Shown here one piece after another: positions 19,398 to 33,332 of a stretch of DNA of 33,884 nucleotides. The notes under the pieces are model-generated. The model was given only the letters and a program-made list of their open reading frames with translations. It made no database searches and was not told the origin of the DNA. The stretch is taken from NCBI GenBank assembly GCA_024220525.1, contig JAMYWO010000150.1, positions 4,732 to 38,615 of the forward strand, in the 5' to 3' direction. The DNA is from Cochliopodium minus (Eukaryota > Discosea > Himatismenida > Cochliopodiidae). Numbering within the stretch: position 1 is the stretch's first letter; every line of letters starts with the position of its first letter. A program made the translations under genes and the position numbers.

Positions 19398-21860
19398 TTA
19401 TTCGGTCTCAAGTCTTTCTTTTTCAGCAATAAACTTGGAAAGAATATTATCCAACTTGATATATTTAGGTAAAAGCTTTGATTTTCTCTGATACAAATCG
19501 ATGTTAGTCTTTAAAAAAGTTTTGGAATCTTGTCTCAACTTTTTGATCATCTATATTAAAAAAAAAGGAGATAAATAAAAAAATATAAAAAAAATTTTAG
19601 GAGAAATTTCGATTATTAAAAAAAAAAAATTATAAAAAAATATTTTTTTACCTCTACAACCAAAGTTTTTTGGCGCCTTGCTTTTTCCAAAGTTAAATTA
19701 AGAAGAACTTCATCAAAATGTCTAATGGGAAAAAATAAAAAATGTAAAAAAAAAAATGTCAAAAAAAAAACTTTAATATTAATAAAATTAAAAAAAAATT
19801 AAAAAAAAATAACAAATAAAAATAAAAAATGAAAAAAAAAATTTACCTGTAACACATTACTAACTCCTTTAATATAATTTGTTTACAAGCCTTTCCGTCT
19901 CCTTTTTCCTTGAAATAAGGACACTTACACTTTCCGTGCAGAGTGTTTTTGTCTTCTTCAATATGTTCGGCGCAGTAGAGAGGACGCGGCCCGATGTACT
20001 CCAATAAAGCTGCGTTCTTACATTGGGTTCCTTTCTTTTTGCTGCTTCCAAGACATTGAATCTTTTCAGGAACTTCTTTTTTTTCTTTAACACGGCTATT
20101 TAAATATTAATTCGAAAATAAAATAAAAATAAAATAATAATTAAAATGATCAAAATATTATATTTTTAAAATTTAAAATTAAGTTTTTTTTTTTACTTTT
20201 TCAAGTGTCCATCGTCTGTGAAAGTTGGAGATTTGAGCTCTTGTGTTCTCTTGATGTGTATGTTTTCCAAGGCGGTAGGAGTGAGCTCGGTGGTAAACTT
20301 GGGTTTGATATTCTTGTTCTTGGAGCAAACCAGGTTCTCCTTCTCCAATGAATTTTTCTTGTTCTTGATCTTTTTGTTAGGAGGTTGTTTATTATCGTTG
20401 TTGGAGTTGTCAGAAGGAAGTTGGTTCTTAGAACGTGGCTAGAAAAATGAAATAGAAAAGATTAATAAGAAATGAAAAATTAAAAAGAAATTAAATTTAA
20501 CAAAAAAAAAGAAAAAAAAATAAAAAATAATTGAAAAAATTAATTACACTTTGGGATGGAACTTGGTTGTTGACGAGAGAAGATGGAGGAAGGTTGGTAA
20601 AGTTTGGAAAAGAAGTGACACTCTCGAATTTGACGAAGGGGCTGTTGTTATTGTTAGGGATGTTTTGGAAGTTTGGATGGGTGTTTTGGGAGTTGAGGAG
20701 GGACTGGTTGTAGAGAGGGAGGTTTTCGTACTTGAAAGGAATGATAGGGTTGGGATTGTTGGTTTTTGGAAGGTTTTGTTGTTGAAAGTTGTTGTTAAAG
20801 TTGAAGTTATGTTGTTGATTATTGTTATTTAAGTTGTTTAACATCGTATTGTTGATATTATTTAAATTATTGTTATTAATGTTAATATTTACATTCATGG
20901 GATTCATATTGTTCATAGTATTCATATTATTATTATTTACAATAGGAAAATTCCCGTTGATTGGTTTGTTATTTAGTATCATATTTGGTTGATTATGGCT
21001 ATTTACATTGAATTTGGAGAAAGCAGTGTTACCTCCCCCAATGAATGGAGCATTTGTTTGATTCATATTGTTACTCATGCAATTCATATTGTTATTCATG
21101 TTGTTATTTGTCTCAAAATTTGAAAATGCACCTCCCATCTTCATATTATTGTTTGGATTGTTATATTGGATGTTATTATTGTAATTCATATTTACATTAG
21201 GACCAAAATTGTTATTTTTTTGTAAGTTATTATTATTTAGGCTAATATTATTGGTAATATTTTCTAATTTTGTGAATGAGTTGTTCAATTGATGTCCTAT
21301 CATCTGATTCTGGCTATTGAAGATTGATTGTGTAGAATGTGTTCCATTATTATCATTTGAAGGATTATTAAACTTTTCGAATGCACCTCCCTTATATTCA
21401 ATCTGTATGCTATTAGTCGGATTCTGATTTATCTCTCCCACCTTTTTTTCATCTCCTTCATAATTCTCTAATTTTAAAACTTGTGGCTTGAATGGTATCA
21501 ATCCATTTGGTTGTATATTATCTACAAAACAGTTGAATGTTGGACTTTCAGTTGTCAATAATGATTTTGTTGGGCTTTCTGTTTGCAAATTTTTTGTTGG
21601 TGACCATAATGGAGGGGTGGTTGTGAAAAATCTTGATGGTGAGATATTCACATCTGTTTTGAAATCATCAAAGAATAATGGAGATTCTATTCTTGTTGTA
21701 TCTTTAAACTGGGAAAAAAAAAAAAAATGATTTAATCAAATCAATATTTTACTGAATTTATTTACCATTGGTGATGGTACTCTAAAATTGAAGAAATTAT
21801 CCTAATTAAATCAAATTTAAAAAAAAAATTTAATATTTTTTGTTTTGAAGGGTTTACCAT
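19398..21860 (-). CDS. Asn-rich protein with C-terminal zinc-finger-like Cys/His region (7 exons)
   Basis: Exons on the minus strand are 21860-21858, 21801-21766, 21708-20548, 20438-20197, 20095-19847, 19721-19652 and 19550-19398, giving 637 residues. Exon 1 contributes only the ATG; exon 2 is 36 nt. The N-terminal part has SPTK/ESPT motifs and a long Asn-rich, prion-like region with some Met and Gln. The C-terminal part has C495, C506, C522, H525, C537, C539 and C551 within QCLGSSKKKGTQC, YCAEHIEEDKN and KCKCPYF. The YC-x-x-H-(I)-x-EDKN segment followed by C and C resembles the C3Hc3H-type finger of KANSL2/INO80D proteins, which act in chromatin complexes. This match is by memory and moderate. 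A helical tail follows. Likely a nuclear protein, by inference. Confidence 0.7.
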
Positions 21861-22404
21861 TCTAAAAAATTTCGATTATTTGTTTTTATCGTTTGGAGTT
21901 TTTTTGTGTTGGTTGTTGTTTCAATTTTTATAAAAGTATTGGAATGAAAGAATTTTTTTTATATTTTTTTTTTATTATCTTCAAAAAGGAAAGGGAAATG
22001 AAAAATAAATTATAAAATCAATAAGGCTAAAATATTAAAAATAATTTTCAGCTTTTTATCGCATTCCATAAAAAAAAAAATTTAAAAATCAGAAATTCAG
22101 GAAATTTTTAAAAGTTCATCTAAAGAAGAGGAGCTTTTGAGAAAAAGGTAACACAAAAACTGAGGGTAATTTTTTCTTTTAAAACATACATTTAATGATC
22201 CTCAAATTTTATAAATTACAAAAATGATTATTATTGACCATTATTTATCCTAATTTGACTTTAAATTTAATGTTTATTAAAAAGAGGAATTAAAAGAAAC
22301 AAATATCTGATTTTGTTTCGTACAAGATTGAAATTATAATGTTAAATTGGCTAAATATTTACTCAAATGATTAATCAAAAAGAAATTAATTTAATCATTC
22401 CCTT
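21861..22404. other. Intergenic, tandem minus-strand genes
   Basis: This 544 bp lies between the end of the CTF18 gene and the start of the Asn-rich gene, both on the minus strand. It should include the promoter and 5' leader of the latter and the 3' end of the former. I see no further coding exon or RNA gene. Confidence 0.55.
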
Positions 22405-25350
22405 TTAAAGAAAATAAGAGATTTTAACAGGTCTTTTCACTGCATTTGCGAAACCTTCAGCATATTTAAATCTCACACAAGCGATAGCAACTTTAGAACT
22501 GGAAGAATCATCTTTCTTTGCTTTGTCAACGATAGGTCTACCAAAAAAGTCTTTCTTTTGAGGAGAAGGTAAAGAGTTTTGAGAAGGAGAAGGCAAAGAA
22601 CTTTGAGTAAAAGTCTTAACAGGGGTCTTTGGAGTGCTTTTAAACGAAAAATAAATTTTAAAGTATAAAAAATAAAATTCAAAAAGAATAATTTACCTTT
22701 TAACTTCGATTTGTTTCACTTTTGGTTTGTTATTTTCATTACTGTTGAATGACAATTTACGGATGAGTAAATTCAGTTGTTGTTTGATGGTGTAGCTCAA
22801 GTTGACTCCGAAACGTGAAAAGTCCGTGTTTTGAGGGTTAGAACTGTCCAAAGAGGGAAAAGAAACTAAAGACTGTATGGAAGGGCTGAGGTAGTAATTG
22901 TCCGACTCGGTTTCGATTTTTTTTGGAGGAAAATTCTTCTTTTTAAAGTTTTTTTCGTAAACATTATTAAATTCTCTTCTTTGCTCGAAAGAAAGACCAA
23001 AATGAAAGTAAATGTTCGCCAAATTCTCCAAAATGGACTGTTGATTCTCGGATACACTAACGAGTTGATTGGGAGAAGGAGAAATGATGTTCAGCAAATG
23101 TGTTAACAACTCCAAGTTGACAGAAGCAAAGCTGAAACCAAGGGAAGAGATAACATTAGGGTTCATGCCACACATGAAACTACGCAACAAAGATTTTGAA
23201 GCATTAGTTTCGGATCTAACTTTGAAAAACTGACTTGGAAACTTTAGATTTTTAGGTTTCATGTGAGAAGCCATGTTCAAGTGAACGGATCCCACAACAG
23301 AGGAAATGTAGTGCCCCAAATCTTCACCATTGACTTTGTTGTTCATCGAATCGAAAAACTCGAACCACTCGAGAGTTTTGCTTGCTTTTTCAAGGACGAT
23401 TCTTTCGTTGAGAAAAGTTTTTATGGACAAGTAGTTCTCGAAACAACCTTCCACGATGAGATCTCTATCAGAATGGTGATTAATGGTGTTGGCAAGTTTA
23501 ATGAAATCAAAGTTGTGTTTCCTTTCAAAATTGGCGTTTTGGCTTGGCTCGTAACCGTAGAAATCGTATGGATCAAGAGATACTTGAGGATTGATAACGT
23601 TGGTGAAATCGTACTCTTTCTTTTTCCTGATAGGCTCTTCTTTCTCGTACTCCATCAACACTGTTTTCTTTTTGGTAGCGTTTGCATCGAATTTAAAAGA
23701 GTTTTCTGTGAAGATGTTTTCCCATATCGCAAACAAAGAAGAGTGCATGTCTTTGTATCCCATAGAAATCTTCTTCAACATCTGTGTGTTCACTCTAAGT
23801 TTCTCCGACTTCTTTCCTGAGCTCTCTTCTTGAATTGAATTATCGCTCAAAAAGGTAGGATCATTCATTTGCATTTGAAAAGCAGTGTTTGCAAACTGGA
23901 GGGTGTTGAGGCATGCTCTGATATCATTTCCGTTCCACTTGCACAGATCCATGAGAGCTTGTTTTTCTACTTCGAGCTTTTCTTGCTTGCAAATGTTCTC
24001 TAGTCTTGTCACGAGCAAGCTTGAATCGAACGATTGAAACCTGAATATCTTTGCTACTTTTCTCAAATTCTTCAAGGCTGGTGCATACAAATCATTACAA
24101 ATGCAGATGATAGGTCTTTGTATTACATCATAATCTTAAAAAATAATTAATTTAAATGAAAAATAATTAATTTAAATGGAAAATATTGATAACTTTATTT
24201 TTTTTACTTTTTTATTTATTTTTTTTTTTGATGTATTTTATTTCTAATTTTAATTTAATTGATTTAAATTGTTTTTAAAAAAATGAAAAAAATAAGATTT
24301 TATCCATTATTTTTACCTTTATTTTTTTCATCTTTTTTTTTGTGACACAGTTTGACAAGGAATTCGATCGAGTTTTTGGCTTCTGAATTTACAATACCAT
24401 CTATTTCATCGATGATCAAACATTTTGGTTTGTCGTCACTCACGCTTCCTGTGTTGATGATGCTCTTCACTTTGTCTGGCAACGTCTTGATGGATCTGTC
24501 TTCTGATGCATTTATTTCAAATGTAGAATAACCTGCCATTTGTCCAATCAAATGTGAGATCGTAGTTTTACCTAATCTGATGATTTTTTTTTTTCAAAAA
24601 AATTTTTATTTGAAATTTCAAAGAAAATTGATTTTTAAAAAATATCAAATTAATTCATACCCTGGTGGTCCTATATTTTATATTTTTTTTATGTGAAATT
24701 TGATTAATTATTTAAAGTTATTATTCATTCTTTATATAATACCTGATAACAATGCTATCTTATTGAATGGTCTTGAATCATTTGGATCTTCCTTTTTTTG
24801 GAATACATTTTTATCTTTGAAATCATTGGATTTCTTTGGAACTTCTTTTTTGAATACATATGCATCCCATTGTTTCAACCATGTCAGTAATTCTCTGTTT
24901 GTTTTCTGATTATTTATTATTTGGGTTAAAAAAAATAGGTTCAATTTGTATTCTTGAAAAATCTATTACCTCATCAGATAACAATTCTGTATATAATGTT
25001 GGTTTATATTTTTCCACCCATAATTTTTTATCGTTAATTATTGTTATATTGTTGATTTTCTTTTTCAATTGATCATTGTGCATCTTTATCCTTTCTTTTT
25101 GTTCCAAGGATTCCATCAATTGAGAGATGGGTGTTTCTAATAAACTAACTGATCCTTTAAATTCCTTTTTATCCTTCTCGGTGAATGTAGAGGAGAAGTT
25201 TATCCCTATCTTCATCCCATCTTTGTTTAATAATGTCCATTTTGTTAAAGATGATAAATCTTTATCCTCTTTTGTCTTTGATTTCTTGGTATTTGAATCT
25301 ATAGTATTTGATTCATCTCCACAATCCTCTCCTATTCTTCTCTTATTCAT
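22405..25350 (-). CDS. CTF18: CTF18, large subunit of the alternative RFC clamp loader (6 exons)
   Basis: Minus-strand exons 25350-24970, 24905-24743, 24670-24661, 24576-24317, 24134-22697 and 22636-22405 give 827 residues. CTF18-RFC loads PCNA at forks and serves sister-chromatid cohesion. Distinguishing it from RFC1: LWVEKYKPTLYTELLSDE then NRELLTWLKQWD match CHTF18, and there is no BRCT domain. Walker A GPPGLGKTT (about 181-189) is assembled from three exons; Walker B is CLIIDEIDG (about 236-244); RPIICICND is sensor 1; NDIRACLNTLQF follows. The C-terminus has the family's DFFGR box (about 780) and the final FKYAEGFANAVKRPVKISYFL, matching the human tail that joins CTF8-DCC1. The N-terminal extension before the AAA+ module is about 110 residues, shorter than in human. 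Confidence 0.92.
24661..24670 (-). other. 10-nt microexon encoding part of the CTF18 Walker A motif
   Basis: Between exons ending in ...ALLS-G and beginning ...LGKTT, ten bases flanked by AG and GT supply the central P-P plus parts of both neighbouring glycine codons. Without it the Walker A motif and the reading frame are lost. It is the smallest coding exon I see here apart from the single ATG codon of the Asn-rich gene. Confidence 0.9.
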
Positions 25351-25680
25351 GATATATCAATTGAAAAGAAAGGATTCTTTCAAATTTTTTAATTTCATTT
25401 TCACCTAAATAAAAAATTTATAAATTTTGGCGCTCAAAAATCAATTCAATCAAATATATTGAAACAAAAAATGGATTCTTTTAAGAGAATTAAAATGCGA
25501 GTTTAATGTCTCAAATATCTCATAATCAAAATCATTTAATAATTTAAAACATTAATTTTAAAAGGAAATTAAAAGTGAAAGAATTCTTTTATTCAAAAAA
25601 ATTAAAAGGCACATCATTCACTTTCATTTTTTGATTTTTCATGACATTATTTGATAAATTTTTAAAAATTAAAAAAAAAA
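25351..25680. promoter_or_regulatory. Shared divergent promoter region of CTF18 and MTMR14 genes
   Basis: This 330 bp separates the two start codons of divergently transcribed genes, so it must contain both promoters and leaders. It is AT-rich. I cannot identify a specific element. Confidence 0.5.
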
Positions 25681-28600
25681 ATGAAAAAGGGTTCATTTGA
25701 GACTGAGATAATTGAACTCTTTCAATATTTCCCAAAATATGGAACAATGCCAAATAACGAGATGGTATAAAAAGAAAAATATTTAAAAAAACAAAATTAT
25801 ATCGTCAAATTTATAAGTAAAAAGAATCAATTGGAACATAATTGGATTACATCTTAACCAATATTATTTCTCTTTTAAAATTCAATAAATAATTCATCTC
25901 TTTGCAGAATATACAAATAAATGAACGGTTGAAGTCATTATTAAAGAGAGATTATAAAATAGAAATGATAGAGAACATAGACAAATCGATCTGTCCAACA
26001 TATCCTGACATAATCTTCATTATACAGTCTGAAAATAGTAAGGAGAAAAAAAATGGGGTGAATGGCGACTTGGAAGAAAATGTACAAGAGAATAAATACA
26101 ATGTGAGCAAATTGAAGGAATTATTGCAGAAGAGCAACTTAGCAAGAGCAAGGCAAAGAGCACCAGTGCCAGTAATTTACATAGATGGAAAAAATATATC
26201 CAGATCTGCAACATTAAGCCAAAAAATGGTAAGAATATTATTTATATATAATTATGAATATCCTTTTCAAATGATCAATATATCACCATCATGAAAATTG
26301 GGGATTAAATCATTAATTATAATATTAATTTTATTGAAATTTCACAACATTTAAAATTTAAATTAATTTTTTTATTGTTAGGAACAAATTTACAGGCAAA
26401 CTCAGTCTTCCTTCTATTCCAAAGTGTCAAGTTACATGTCGAAAGGAGAAGAAGGTTTGCCAAACCAACCTCCTGCCTTTGACACGAGCATTGATCTCGA
26501 AATAGAAGAAGGTAAAATCCAAAATTATTTCAACAAAATATATTTTATACAATTTTTACTATTTATTTTTTGTTGATAGTTTATTTTTTTAATTAATATT
26601 TTTCTTTTATTTTTTGATTGTCATTTAAATAAATTGTTTCAAATTTCTCTAGAATTTTGTTTGTTTTTAAACCTTTTTTTTAAAAAAAAATTGTTAAAAA
26701 AATTATTTTTATTTTTTATTTTTCATTTAATTTTTTAATTTTTACAGAGGAAATAATCGAAGAAGGAGAGATTTCTCCGTCGATAGTCTCGAAGAACAGA
26801 CAAGAGGATATCAAGCTTCTGAAAGAGTTGGGCATCTACTTCATCATAGATCTCATGGTGGAGAAGAAGAAAACCTTCTATGGCTTGCCTGTCGCCTCTT
26901 CCGAGAAGAACGACAGTTTGAATCGTTACAAAGACTTTAATGTCAACTCTATGCCTTGTAATTTTAAAATAAAAAATTATTTTATATATTTTATTTTTAT
27001 TTTTATTTTATCTTTGTTTTATTTTTAATTTTATTATTTTTCATTTTATTATTAATTTTATTTTATTTTTTTAATTTTTTATTTATTTTTTATTTATATA
27101 TTAAATTAATCTTAATTTTTAATTTTTAATTTCTTTTTCTTTTATTTTTTATTTATATTTATTTTATTTATTAATATTTTATATTTTTTATTCAAAAATT
27201 CCCTTTATTATTTATTTTTGAAAAAAAGATCCTGGTTGTGAATTTTTTAAAGTGTGGATAGACAAAAACCAAGATGGTATTTTTTTTTGTTTTTGAATTA
27301 GTTTCTTATTTTCTTATTTTTTTAATTTTTAAAATTGTATTTGCTTTATTTTTGTATTATTTTATTAAATCATTTAATTAATTTTAAATTATTTCTTTGA
27401 TTTGATTTTTTTATTTTTTTGATTTGAATTTATTTTTTAAATTATTTTTAAATTATTTTTTTAATTTCTAAATTTTTAATTATTTCTAAAATTTTATTAA
27501 TTGTAAGGAAAAAATCTTTATTTTGATTGGGAAAGCGAGAAAGTGAGTGCTAGATTGGACCTAAAGTTTGACTGCGGGGTTCTCAAACTGAATTGGAAAG
27601 ACTACAAAAGTTGGAACTTAATCACTTTGACTCAAAACTATCTCCTCTCTTTCTTGTCTCTCATCGCTCGTCCTAATTCCGACCAAAGCCTTTTGGTTCA
27701 TTGTATTTCTGGTGTAAACTCTTTAATAATAATTTTTATTACTAAATTATTTTTAGTAAACAATTTAACTAAATTATTTTATTTTTTAAAATTATTTTAT
27801 AAAAAAATTTTATTTCTTTTGATTGATTTTTTAAATTAGAATTTTTATTTTTTATTTTTTAAATCATTTTTACATTCAAATTTTGGGATTTTTTATTTTA
27901 ATCATTTTTATTTTTATTTTTATTTTTTATTTTTATTTTTATTTTTATTTTTGAATAGTGGGATAGAACACCTTTGTTTATTTCTTTATTGAGACTTTCT
28001 TTGTGGGCAGACGGATTGTAAATATTTTTTTTTTATTTTTTTTTTATTTTTTTTATTTTTTATTTTTTTATTTTTTTTTATTTTAACATTTCGAAATATT
28101 AGAATCCACAATTCTTTGAACGAAGAGGAGATTTTATTTTTCACAGTGGCTTACGATTGGGTCTTTTTCAACCACAACGTCAACGACAGAATGAGAAAGG
28201 GTGAAGAAATTCTCCGCTTCTCTTTTTGCTTCTTGGAATACATCACTGACAACTCCTTCTCTTACCTCTTCCTTTCCAATCTTTATATTCAAGTAAATTT
28301 TAAATATTTTAATATTTAATTAAAATTTTGACTTTTTTTTTTTTCAAATAAAATTTTTTTTATTTTTTTTATTTTTTTAATAACAAAATAATTTTTATTT
28401 CACTTTTATTATTATTAGGAAAAGGAATCGTCATTTTTCGAATCAGATGGAGGAGATAACTCTTGGCTACTCGTCGACACACCCAACACCGAAATACCAT
28501 GCCTCAACAACAAAATGAGCAGCAGGAACAACAGTAGGGATAACAGTCTCAACACGGACAACGACAAAAGAAAGGAGAGGTTGTTGAAAGTGAAGGACTT

Positions 28601-28694
28601 GTTTCTCAAATACTTTGACTCTTATTTTTTACCTTCTTTTGAGGAGATCAGCAAAAAGAAGAGCGGTTGGAATAATTTGTTTGGGTTGATTTAA
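25681..28694 (+). CDS. MTMR14: MTMR14/Jumpy-type phosphoinositide 3-phosphatase (9 exons)
   Basis: Exons are 25681-25764, 25908-26228, 26382-26511, 26748-26957, 27229-27276, 27508-27713, 27959-28017, 28103-28292 and 28419-28694, giving 507 residues. MTMR14 hydrolyses PI3P and PI(3,5)P2 and restrains autophagy. Matches to the human protein run through the whole length: ARQRAPVPVIYIDGKNISRS, IIDLMVEKKKTFYG, SMPYPGCEFFK, WNLITLTQNYLL, then the catalytic VHCISGWDRTPLFISLL (Cys330 to Arg336, C-x5-R, split by an intron) and SLWADGLIHNSL, VAYDWVFF and RMRKGEEI. The myotubularin PH-GRAM domain is not evident, as expected for this subgroup. The tail after the catalytic domain is short and charged. Introns are very T-rich. 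Confidence 0.95.
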
Positions 28695-28806
28695 AGGAGA
28701 AGAAGGGAAAAAAAAAAATATTTGTTATTTTTGTTTTTGTTATTTTGTTTATTAATAATTATTATAAAAAAAGTTTGAAATAAAAGAAATATTCTTTGTG
28801 AAATTT

Positions 28807-30833
<2,027 letters not shown>

Positions 30834-31291
30834 GTTTTAATCTCACTCAAAATTTTTTTCTTTATTTTTTAAAGGTCAAATAAGGTATAGCAATCTTATT
30901 CATTTTAATGCAAGATTAGTCCATTTCTTATCATTAATCTCTTTATTTATTTAACAGATTTTGAGCATATTTCTCCAATATTTTACCTTAATTTTATGTG
31001 AACTTGAATTGTCTTAACGATTAAGCTAAATTTTTCTTCAATTATATGAAGAATATTTCTTTCTCCAAAAAGTAAGTTCAATTTGAGAACTGAGCTCTTG
31101 ATAACATTTTTTTTTTTTAATAGAGGAAAAGATCCTTTTTTCGGACTAGTATGTTTTTTCGGACAAATTTTTCAAGATCAATAAATATTTAAAATTAAAA
31201 GTTTTTTATTAAAAATGATATCATTTTTTTGATTAAACACTACTAATAAACCATAATAGTGATTGAATTTTATTGAGATTGTGTTTTTNAG
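30834..31291. other. Region upstream of the macro-domain fragment, no gene seen
   Basis: These 458 bp should hold the UGP promoter. They would also have to hold the first half of the macro domain if that gene were intact, but I find no matching exon in any forward frame. A single undetermined base lies at 31289, immediately before the apparent splice acceptor. Confidence 0.6.
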
Positions 31292-31616
31292 TTCATTGGA
31301 ATTTATCCCAAAAAATAATTTGAAAAGTATTGCTCTTTGTGGAATTTCTACAGGTAAAATAAAAAAAAATATTTAAATTTATAATAACAATAATCCTTTT
31401 TCAATTTAAATTTTTTATTACTTTATAATTTTTTTTACTTCAAAAACAGGAATTTATGGTTACCCTTTGGTCAATGCAAGTATTGTTGCTGTACAAACTG
31501 TGAGAGAATGGCTTACTGAGAATAGAAATACTGATTGTGTCATCATCTTTTGTACCTTTTTGCCCGAAGAGTTGTTTGTGTACGAGACTTTGTTGAGAAA
31601 ATATTTCCCTAAATAA
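31292..31616 (+). pseudogene. C-terminal part of a macro domain (ADP-ribose-binding), 5' half missing
   Basis: Two exons (31292-31353, 31450-31616) read LEFIPKNNLKSIALCGISTG then IYGYPLVNASIVAVQTVREW, ending ETLLRKYFPK. This is the second half of a macro domain; the ISTG-IYGYP loop that cradles the distal ribose is intact. The N-terminal half, with the D-x-I-V-N-A-A-N and GGG-V-D-G-A-I type motifs that bind adenine and phosphate, is not in the 458 bp upstream. So either the gene is a truncated remnant, or sequence was lost or misjoined at the N at 31289. The remaining exons look undamaged, which favours an assembly fault or a very recent truncation. Macro domains bind or hydrolyse ADP-ribose derivatives. 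Confidence 0.7.
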
Positions 31617-31926
31617 TTTCTTTGAATTAAAAAGTCAACTAGTTTCAGTTTTAATGGAAATTAAAGAATTTTGAAACAAAATTTGATTGTTCAATCTTTA
31701 ATCTAAATTTCTCTTTTGGACTAAAAACTATCTTTTGTTTTTTTTATTTTATTTGACAAATAATTTGTTTATCAAAAATAAAAAATTGATCAGATATAAC
31801 ACCAACAATTTTTTATAAACACATATAATACAATTATCAGTTTAATATAAGGTATAATATGAATATAACTTGTGATTGAAGTAACATATCATTATTTATC
31901 TCAATTTCCCTTTGACAATAGAGAAA
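31617..31926. other. Intergenic
   Basis: This 310 bp of AT-rich sequence lies between the macro-domain fragment and the LRR gene. It presumably includes the promoter of the latter. No coding or RNA feature is seen. Confidence 0.55.
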
Positions 31927-33278
31927 ATGAATATATTTGAAACATCTATAAAGAAATTGAGATCATTAGAAGAATTATGTCAGAAAGTAATATTGAAAAA
32001 TCAGCATAAATATGAAACATTCAGCAACAATAAAATTCCTTGCCACATATCATCAGAATTACAACAATATTTTTCGGAAAGATTCCATCTCAATGAAGAA
32101 ATCCTTCTCAAATTTCTCAGCATTAACAGAAAAAGCATGATATTGCAGGAATCGTTCATCAATGACAATTATATCGAAATTATAATTGAAAAGATAAAAA
32201 ATGTGGAGAATTTACATCTCTTATTCGATTTGAAATTAACTGAAAAGGTAACTTTTTAAAAATTATAATATTTAAAATATAAAATTAATATAAAAAATTG
32301 TAAATTGTAAAAAAAATAAAATTTAAAAATTAAACTGAAATTAAAATTTTTCTTCTAGTCATATTCCAAATTATCCAATTTAAGAAATTTGAAAAGATTG
32401 GTTGTAGATATAAATATAGAAAATAAAGATTTTGTGGTCTTGATGGACAACGTAAACCCAAAACTCAAAAAAATAAAGTTCACAAAATGCGAGAAAATAT
32501 GCCCTGAATCATACAAATCCTTGTGTCGTTTTGATAAACTGAAGATTTTGAAACTTCATGAGGTTGCAGATATTCCGGAGGATGTTTGCGAAACAATTTC
32601 AAAAACACTCAACGAAAATTTAATCAATTTATCTTTTTACAATGCTGTATCTCTAAGAGATAGACATCTTTCTCATTTTTCCAAAAATTGTCCAAATCTG
32701 GAGAAAAGTAAAAAAATTTTGTTGAAATTTTTCATATTTTTTTTAAATTAAATTTAATAATAACTAAATTTATTTTTATTTTATTTTATTATTTTAAAAC
32801 TATTTTAGTTGATTTTTCTTATTGCAGAGTTGGGGATGCGAGTGTTAAAGCTATGGTTAAAAACTGCGAAAATCTTTCAAAGATAGTTTTGACAGGAACT
32901 CAAATCACAGAAAAAGTTCTCCAAAAACTAACAGAAAGCAGTGAAGAAATAGAACATCTTGATTTGTCGGAGATAAGAAACCTTGATACAGAAGAAATAG
33001 ATGATCTTATCTTAAACTGTTCTAATTTGAGATATTTGAACCTTTCTTCTAATAGAGACATTGATGATTACAATTTGAAAATGTTCACTACTTCTTGTGA
33101 AGAACTAGAAACGGTGGTTCTGAATCAATGTCTTTCCATCACTGATGAAGGTGTCATAAACATCCTTTCTCAATGTCCCAATTTGAGGAAACTCAAAATA
33201 ATGCAGTGTGATAAGATTGACAAGAAGAAAGTAGAGTTGTTGAGATTCACATTTCCACTTGTCAGAATTTACATTTAA
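31927..33278 (+). CDS. Leucine-rich-repeat protein, AMN1/F-box-LRR type (3 exons)
   Basis: Exons 31927-32247, 32359-32707 and 32830-33278 give 372 residues. The second and third exons carry about eight cysteine-containing LRRs of roughly 25-27 residues, with units such as HLDLSEIRNLDTEEIDDLI, CSNLRYLNLSSNRDID and CPNLRKLKIMQCDKID. This is the pattern of F-box/LRR and AMN1 proteins, which select ubiquitin-ligase substrates. The N-terminal 100 residues are charged and helical. I cannot recognise an F-box there (KIPCHISSELQQYF is only vaguely similar), so ligase membership is unproven. The third exon uses the second of two tandem acceptors (CAG-AG); only that one keeps the LRR frame. The start is the first in-frame ATG; an upstream exon is possible. 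Confidence 0.8.
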
Positions 33279-33332
33279 TAAAATATTTATCAAAACAAAA
33301 TTTTTTTTATTTATTTCTTTTTTTCTTTTTTA

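Noticed and set aside
20497-21651. The Asn-rich frame as a separate single-exon gene
   Set aside because: A GT donor at 20547 and AG acceptor before 20438 join it in phase to the zinc-finger exons, and the last residues of the unspliced frame are plain intron translation.
22405-25350. RFC1, the canonical clamp-loader large subunit
   Set aside because: No BRCT domain, and the NRELLTWLKQWD segment, the DFFGR box and the C-terminal tail all match CTF18 rather than RFC1.
265-28694. PTEN and MTMR14 as a phosphoinositide gene cluster
   Set aside because: They are 23 kb apart with many unrelated genes between them; common substrate class is not evidence of linkage.
31927-32247. An F-box at the N-terminus of the LRR protein
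   Set aside because: The sequence lacks the usual LP-x-E-(L/I) start and W of F-boxes, so I left it as an LRR protein.
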